From Crocinitomicaceae bacterium (lineage in GTDB: Bacteria > Bacteroidota > Bacteroidia > Flavobacteriales_D > Crocinitomicaceae), in the NCBI GenBank assembly GCA_030833265.1, contig JAURHO010000059.1, forward strand, positions 1 through 9,665: DNA of 9,665 nucleotides, given 5' to 3'. The notes beneath the pieces are model-generated. The model was not told the origin of the DNA. It saw only the letters and a list, made by a program, of their open reading frames with translations, and ran no database searches. Below are positions 7,239-9,665 of this stretch, one piece after another (within the stretch, counting starts at the first letter, position 1; the number at the start of each line of letters is the position of its first letter). A program made the position numbers and the translations under genes.

Positions 7239-7270
7239 TCCACTATAAAAAGGTGGACCAAATGGTGGAC
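7239..7270. promoter_or_regulatory. Repeated GTGGA motifs before the integrase (candidate arm-type sites)
   Basis: TCCAC (7239-7243, inverted) is followed by two direct GGTGGAC copies at 7252-7258 and 7264-7270, 12 bp apart. The same GTGGAC occurs in the centre of the attachment core at 7125-7130. Direct and inverted short repeats between att and int are typical of arm sites bound by the integrase N-terminal domain. The last copy also serves as the ribosome binding site of the integrase TTG start. The 7137-7238 stretch is very AT-rich. A poor promoter (TTTACA at 7207, CACAAT at 7231) may lie there. Confidence 0.45.
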
Positions 7271-7274
7271 TCAA

Positions 7275-8444
7275 TTGTCGTATGAACTTACAGAACTGAA
7301 ATGTAAGTCTTTGCTAAAAAGCAAAGGTAAATGGTGTGACGGAAACAACTTGTGGTTTGTCGTAAGTCAAAATCAAACTGCTAAGTGGGTATTGCGTTAC
7401 ACAAGAGCCGGTCGCAGGCATGAAATGGGATTGGGCTCTTATCCTCAGGTAAGCCTTAAAGAGGCAAGAAGCCAAGCAATGCTTCATTTGAGCGAAGTAA
7501 GACACGGCAAAGACCCAATTGCAGAGAGGACGACAAAATCAAACAGATCTAATGCTCCGACATTTGCGGATTGCGCAAATCAATATATTGGTAACCAACA
7601 GCAGGGATGGCGCAATAAGAAGCACATCCAACAATGGCAAAACACAATTGATCAGTACTGCGCTCCGATACTGGAAAAACCAGTCGATAAGGTGACTCAG
7701 GAAGATGTTCTAGCAATACTTCTACCAATTTGGTCTGAAATAAATGAAACAGCCTCCAGGCTACGAGGAAGAATCGAGAAGGTACTTGGATATGCAATTG
7801 CTGCGAAGTATCGATCTGAGATGAATCCAGCCCTTTACAAAGGCTCACTTGAATACCTCCTACCCAAAGTCAAACGTGTTGTTAAACATCAGCCCTCATT
7901 ACCTTGGCAAGAGATGCCCCGTCTATGGAGTCATTTGAATGATCAAAATGGCCTTGCCAAAGATGCCCTAATGCTTCTAATCTTGACTGCATCCAGAAGT
8001 GGGGAAATCAGAGAAATGACATGGCAAGAGGTTGATTTGAAAAATGCAACTTGGACAATCCCTAGCCACCGAATGAAACTAGGGGTGACGCATACTGTCC
8101 CACTTAGCCAACCAGCCATTGAAATCTTGCAAAGACAAAAACGCGGAAGCAATAAGGACTATATTTTCTCAATAAGGTCAAATCGCCCTCTCTCTGATAT
8201 GACGCTTTCAGCATTGATAAAGCGCATTAACAAATTAAAAAGCCAACAATCTATGCCTGGTTTTTATGACTCAGATGGCAGAGGAGTAACTCCTCATGGG
8301 TTTCGATCAAGTTTCAGAATGTGGGCTGCAGAATCAGCAAAATACCAAAGAGACGTGGCTGAATTTGCACTTGCGCATAAATTACCCGATGCAGTCGAGG
8401 CCGCATATCAACGCAGTACGCTCTTTTCAGAGAGAAAAAAATGA
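7275..8444 (+). CDS. P4-type tyrosine integrase (site-specific recombinase), C-terminal tail in the -1 frame
   Basis: The ORF gives 389 residues. Residues about 3-85 are the arm-binding domain of P4-like integrases (LTELKCKSLL, DGNNLWFVV, RHEMGLGSYPQVSLKEARSQA). Residues about 95-190 are the core-binding helices, and 210-385 the catalytic domain with R241 (TASRSGE), K268, H341 and R344 (TPHGFR), H368 (LAHK) and nucleophile Y378 (AAYQRS). All six active-site residues are present. It should cut and join at the adjacent tRNA-Asp core. The start is TTG 7275: no ATG lies between it and the in-frame stop TAA at 7236, and GGTGGAC sits 4 bp upstream. The frame ends at TGA 8442 right after AGA-AAA-AAA. 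The -1 frame then gives MMADWADWLT and ends at 8515, for 413 residues, matching the family's RRxLMxxWAD ending. Confidence 0.93.
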   Translation: MSYELTELKCKSLLKSKGKWCDGNNLWFVVSQNQTAKWVLRYTRAGRRHEMGLGSYPQVSLKEARSQAMLHLSEVRHGKDPIAERTTKSNRSNAPTFADCANQYIGNQQQGWRNKKHIQQWQNTIDQYCAPILEKPVDKVTQEDVLAILLPIWSEINETASRLRGRIEKVLGYAIAAKYRSEMNPALYKGSLEYLLPKVKRVVKHQPSLPWQEMPRLWSHLNDQNGLAKDALMLLILTASRSGEIREMTWQEVDLKNATWTIPSHRMKLGVTHTVPLSQPAIEILQRQKRGSNKDYIFSIRSNRPLSDMTLSALIKRINKLKSQQSMPGFYDSDGRGVTPHGFRSSFRMWAAESAKYQRDVAEFALAHKLPDAVEAAYQRSTLFSERKK

Positions 8445-8515
8445 TGGCCGATTGGGCAGATTGGCTCACTCAATCATCCTTGGAATTGATAAATTCAAAT
8501 GGCATCGATAAATGA
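8435..8515 (+). other. Slippery A7 run and -1 frame tail of the integrase
   Basis: The run A_AAA_AAA (8435-8441) is in the zero-frame phase of a -1 slippery heptamer, and the stop TGA follows directly. Slipping back one base places ATG 8441 next and reads 24 more residues, starting MMADWADWLTQSS, to TGA 8513-8515. This tail fits the family end and its stop overlaps the next start as ATGA. It may be programmed frameshifting, loss of one A from an A8 run, or a sequencing error. An overlapping restart at ATG 8441 or 8444 is a fourth reading. Confidence 0.7.
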
Positions 8516-9339
8516 AAACGATTCTTTTACTTTTAGTTTTGTTTATTTCTACTTACTCTCAGGCACAAAATCCTATTGACGAAAAAAAGATGTACGTGAG
8601 GTCGGTTTATCTCGTGTCAAAAGATAAATTACCCAACCCAGAATTTACTGGCGCAATAAATTCAACACTGAAAAATATTCAAAATTGGTATCGACTTCAA
8701 CTCGATGGCTACACTTTCAACCTGCATCCGGAGGGAGTAAGAGTTATCAAAGCAGATGTTGACTCGACTTACTTCAGTACCACCCCAAATGGCAACGACA
8801 AAGATGCGTGGGGAATTTTGAATTGCGAGAAAATTTCAAAACGAATTTTTGGCGGTAGATTTTTAGACCCAAATTCAATATGGGTTGTTTACTCTGATAG
8901 CACTGATTGGGGAGGACAAGGAGGCAGTGGATTTACTTGTATGCCGGGGGGAGATTTACTTGGTTTGATTGGTAAAAATCACACCAACTTAAACATTGAA
9001 AGATGGATTGGAGGTGCCGCGCATGAAATAGGTCACGCTTTTGGTCTTACACACCCCACAAACAATGTTCAAACAAACAAAGCGCTTATGGCATTTGGAT
9101 GGCACTCTGATTACCCTGAAAACACCTTTTTAAGCAAAGAAGAAAAGGATCAATTAGCCAAAAGCCCATTTTTCTACAAAGATGGAGTTTCAATTTTAGG
9201 AAAAGTACTTGAGAAGTTATATGTTCCGGAGGGGTGGTTTGAACTTAGAGAAAATGGACACTGGTACGAATTCAAATACAACAATTCAATTTCATTCGTT
9301 TTTAGCAAGGTATCTGAAAACAGTAACGCTTTTCGATAA
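8512..9339 (+). CDS. Secreted metzincin-type zinc metalloprotease, frame broken near the C-terminus
   Basis: The ORF gives 275 residues. MKTILLLLVLFISTYSQA is a signal peptide with likely cleavage after A18, so the product is exported. HEIGHAFGLTH (171-181) is the HExxHxxGxxH zinc site of metzincins, with E172 as general base, and M193 in ALMAFGW fits the Met-turn. C104 in LNCEK and a cysteine in FTCMPGG may form a disulfide. The substrate is unknown. ATG 8512 has no clear Shine-Dalgarno. Its ATGA overlaps the stop of the frame-shifted integrase tail, so translation may be coupled. The ORF ends at TAA 9337, but coding-like sequence continues in the +1 frame to 9451, so the intact ancestor was probably about 310 residues. 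The catalytic domain lies wholly before the break, so activity may remain. Exact family membership is uncertain. Confidence 0.85.
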   Translation: MKTILLLLVLFISTYSQAQNPIDEKKMYVRSVYLVSKDKLPNPEFTGAINSTLKNIQNWYRLQLDGYTFNLHPEGVRVIKADVDSTYFSTTPNGNDKDAWGILNCEKISKRIFGGRFLDPNSIWVVYSDSTDWGGQGGSGFTCMPGGDLLGLIGKNHTNLNIERWIGGAAHEIGHAFGLTHPTNNVQTNKALMAFGWHSDYPENTFLSKEEKDQLAKSPFFYKDGVSILGKVLEKLYVPEGWFELRENGHWYEFKYNNSISFVFSKVSENSNAFR

Positions 9340-9451
9340 AAGTCGAAACTTATACCTAAGACTACCCAAGAAGGGCGGAATGGCATATTTTTCAATGGGG
9401 AATCAAAATGATTGGAAGTTTGTTTTCAAGGTCTCCCAAAAAAAGATCTAA
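9316..9451 (+). pseudogene. C-terminal tail of the metalloprotease in the +1 frame
   Basis: From about 9319 the +1 frame reads TVTLFDKSRNLYLRLPKKGG and goes on to end KFVFKVSQKKI before TAA 9449-9451. In the parent frame the protease passes FVFSKVSENSNAFR and stops. The two pieces join as a plausible beta-rich C-terminal domain (repeated aromatic and hydrophobic strands such as WYEF, FVFSKV, YLRLP, WKFVFKV). The sequence before the join is not coding-like in this frame, and after it the parent frame is not. One inserted or two deleted bases near 9315-9325 would explain this. Confidence 0.6.
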
Positions 9452-9570
9452 CTCAGTCGAAAGAATTTCTTTGCTTTGATCACTTCTCTTCTATATTAAA
9501 AACAACAATTTAATCACCCCAGATATCCTTTTATTGGTATTTTTTATGGCTTACAAATCTGCCATCAAGC

Positions 9571-9665
9571 CTAAGGACCTTTTAGCCACTCCTTGAACTC
9601 TAAAGAACATTCCTCAGCAGGTTTATATCCATCACGAGATCTAGGTGATATCTCCAACTCTTTCA
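9571..9665 (-). CDS. C-terminal end of a minus-strand protein, cut by the right edge
   Basis: On the minus strand one frame is open from the edge to TAG at 9571-9573 and gives 30 residues, ending PAEECSLEFKEWLKGP. The charged, helix-like composition looks coding, but the piece is too short to assign. It converges on the metalloprotease gene. The stretch 9452-9570 between them holds only weak dyads such as ATGGC/GCCAT and no clear terminator. Confidence 0.4.
   Translation of the reverse strand, partial: KELEISPRSRDGYKPAEECSLEFKEWLKGP

Larger units (their letters stand above)
7125..9665 (+). mobile_element. Left end of an integrative element (genomic island) in tRNA-Asp, continuing past the window
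   Basis: The element is inferred from three things in order: a tRNA 3' fragment with its native terminator on the outer side, an AT-rich leader with repeated GTGGA motifs, and a P4-type integrase reading inward. The cargo seen is a secreted metalloprotease and a minus-strand coding tail at the right edge. The right end is not in the window. The left limit is set at the core centre. Confidence 0.6.

Noticed and set aside
7137..7240. CRISPR or iteron-type array in the AT-rich leader
   Set aside because: The short AATTAAAT-like runs are low-complexity AT sequence without regular unit length or spacing.
8296..8511. Plus-strand frame of 71 codons overlapping the integrase end
   Set aside because: It is in the +1 frame, not the -1 frame that carries the integrase tail, and lacks family resemblance.
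9541..9575. Dyads ATGGC/GCCAT and GGCTT/AAGCC near a T run, as a terminator of the minus-strand gene
   Set aside because: On the minus strand the stem is followed by A, not T. On the plus strand the T run precedes the stem. Neither fits an intrinsic terminator.

Overview
The window looks like a beta-proteobacterial chromosome, probably Burkholderiales and possibly Comamonadaceae. This rests on the style of the acyl-CoA ligase, a response regulator with an excisionase-type HTH, and a tRNA-Asp 3' end of the form GTCCACTCCGCCA. It is inferred from sequence style, not from a search. The left part (about 1-2840) is moderately GC-rich. From about 2850 to the right edge the DNA is visibly more AT-rich, which suggests two successive blocks of acquired material.

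Left block: a minus-strand AMP-forming acyl-CoA ligase is cut by the left edge (1-1498). It is divergent from a plus-strand HTH-receiver regulator (1700-2296), across an intergenic region with nested inverted repeats. The regulator converges on a minus-strand gene for a small exported, beta-barrel-like protein (2327-2839). An orphan plus-strand intrinsic terminator lies at 2888-2912.

Middle block (3042-6989): three plus-strand genes of surface-glycan type. They are a GT-B-like glycosyltransferase, a class I SAM methyltransferase with a good sigma-70 promoter in front of it, and a membrane O-acyltransferase (AT3 domain) fused to an AlgX/AlgJ-like SGNH domain. Together they look like a small glycan assembly and decoration cassette: sugar transfer, methylation and O-acetylation.

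Right block: at 7118-7131 the minus strand carries the last 14 nt of a tRNA-Asp gene, followed on that strand by an intrinsic terminator (7081-7101). Right of the tRNA fragment come an AT-rich leader, repeated GTGGA motifs and a P4-type tyrosine integrase. This is the expected layout of one end of an integrative element inserted in tRNA-Asp, with the element extending right beyond the window. The integrase frame stops at an A7 slippery run. The -1 frame encodes the family's expected C-terminal tail and ends in an ATGA overlap with the next gene, a secreted metzincin-type zinc metalloprotease (8512-9339). The protease is also frame-broken near its C-terminus, with its tail continuing in the +1 frame to 9451. 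A minus-strand coding tail enters from the right edge (9571-9665).

Most notable are the tRNA-Asp att site with a 5-7-5 core, the slippery end of the integrase, and the translationally coupled integrase-metalloprotease pair.
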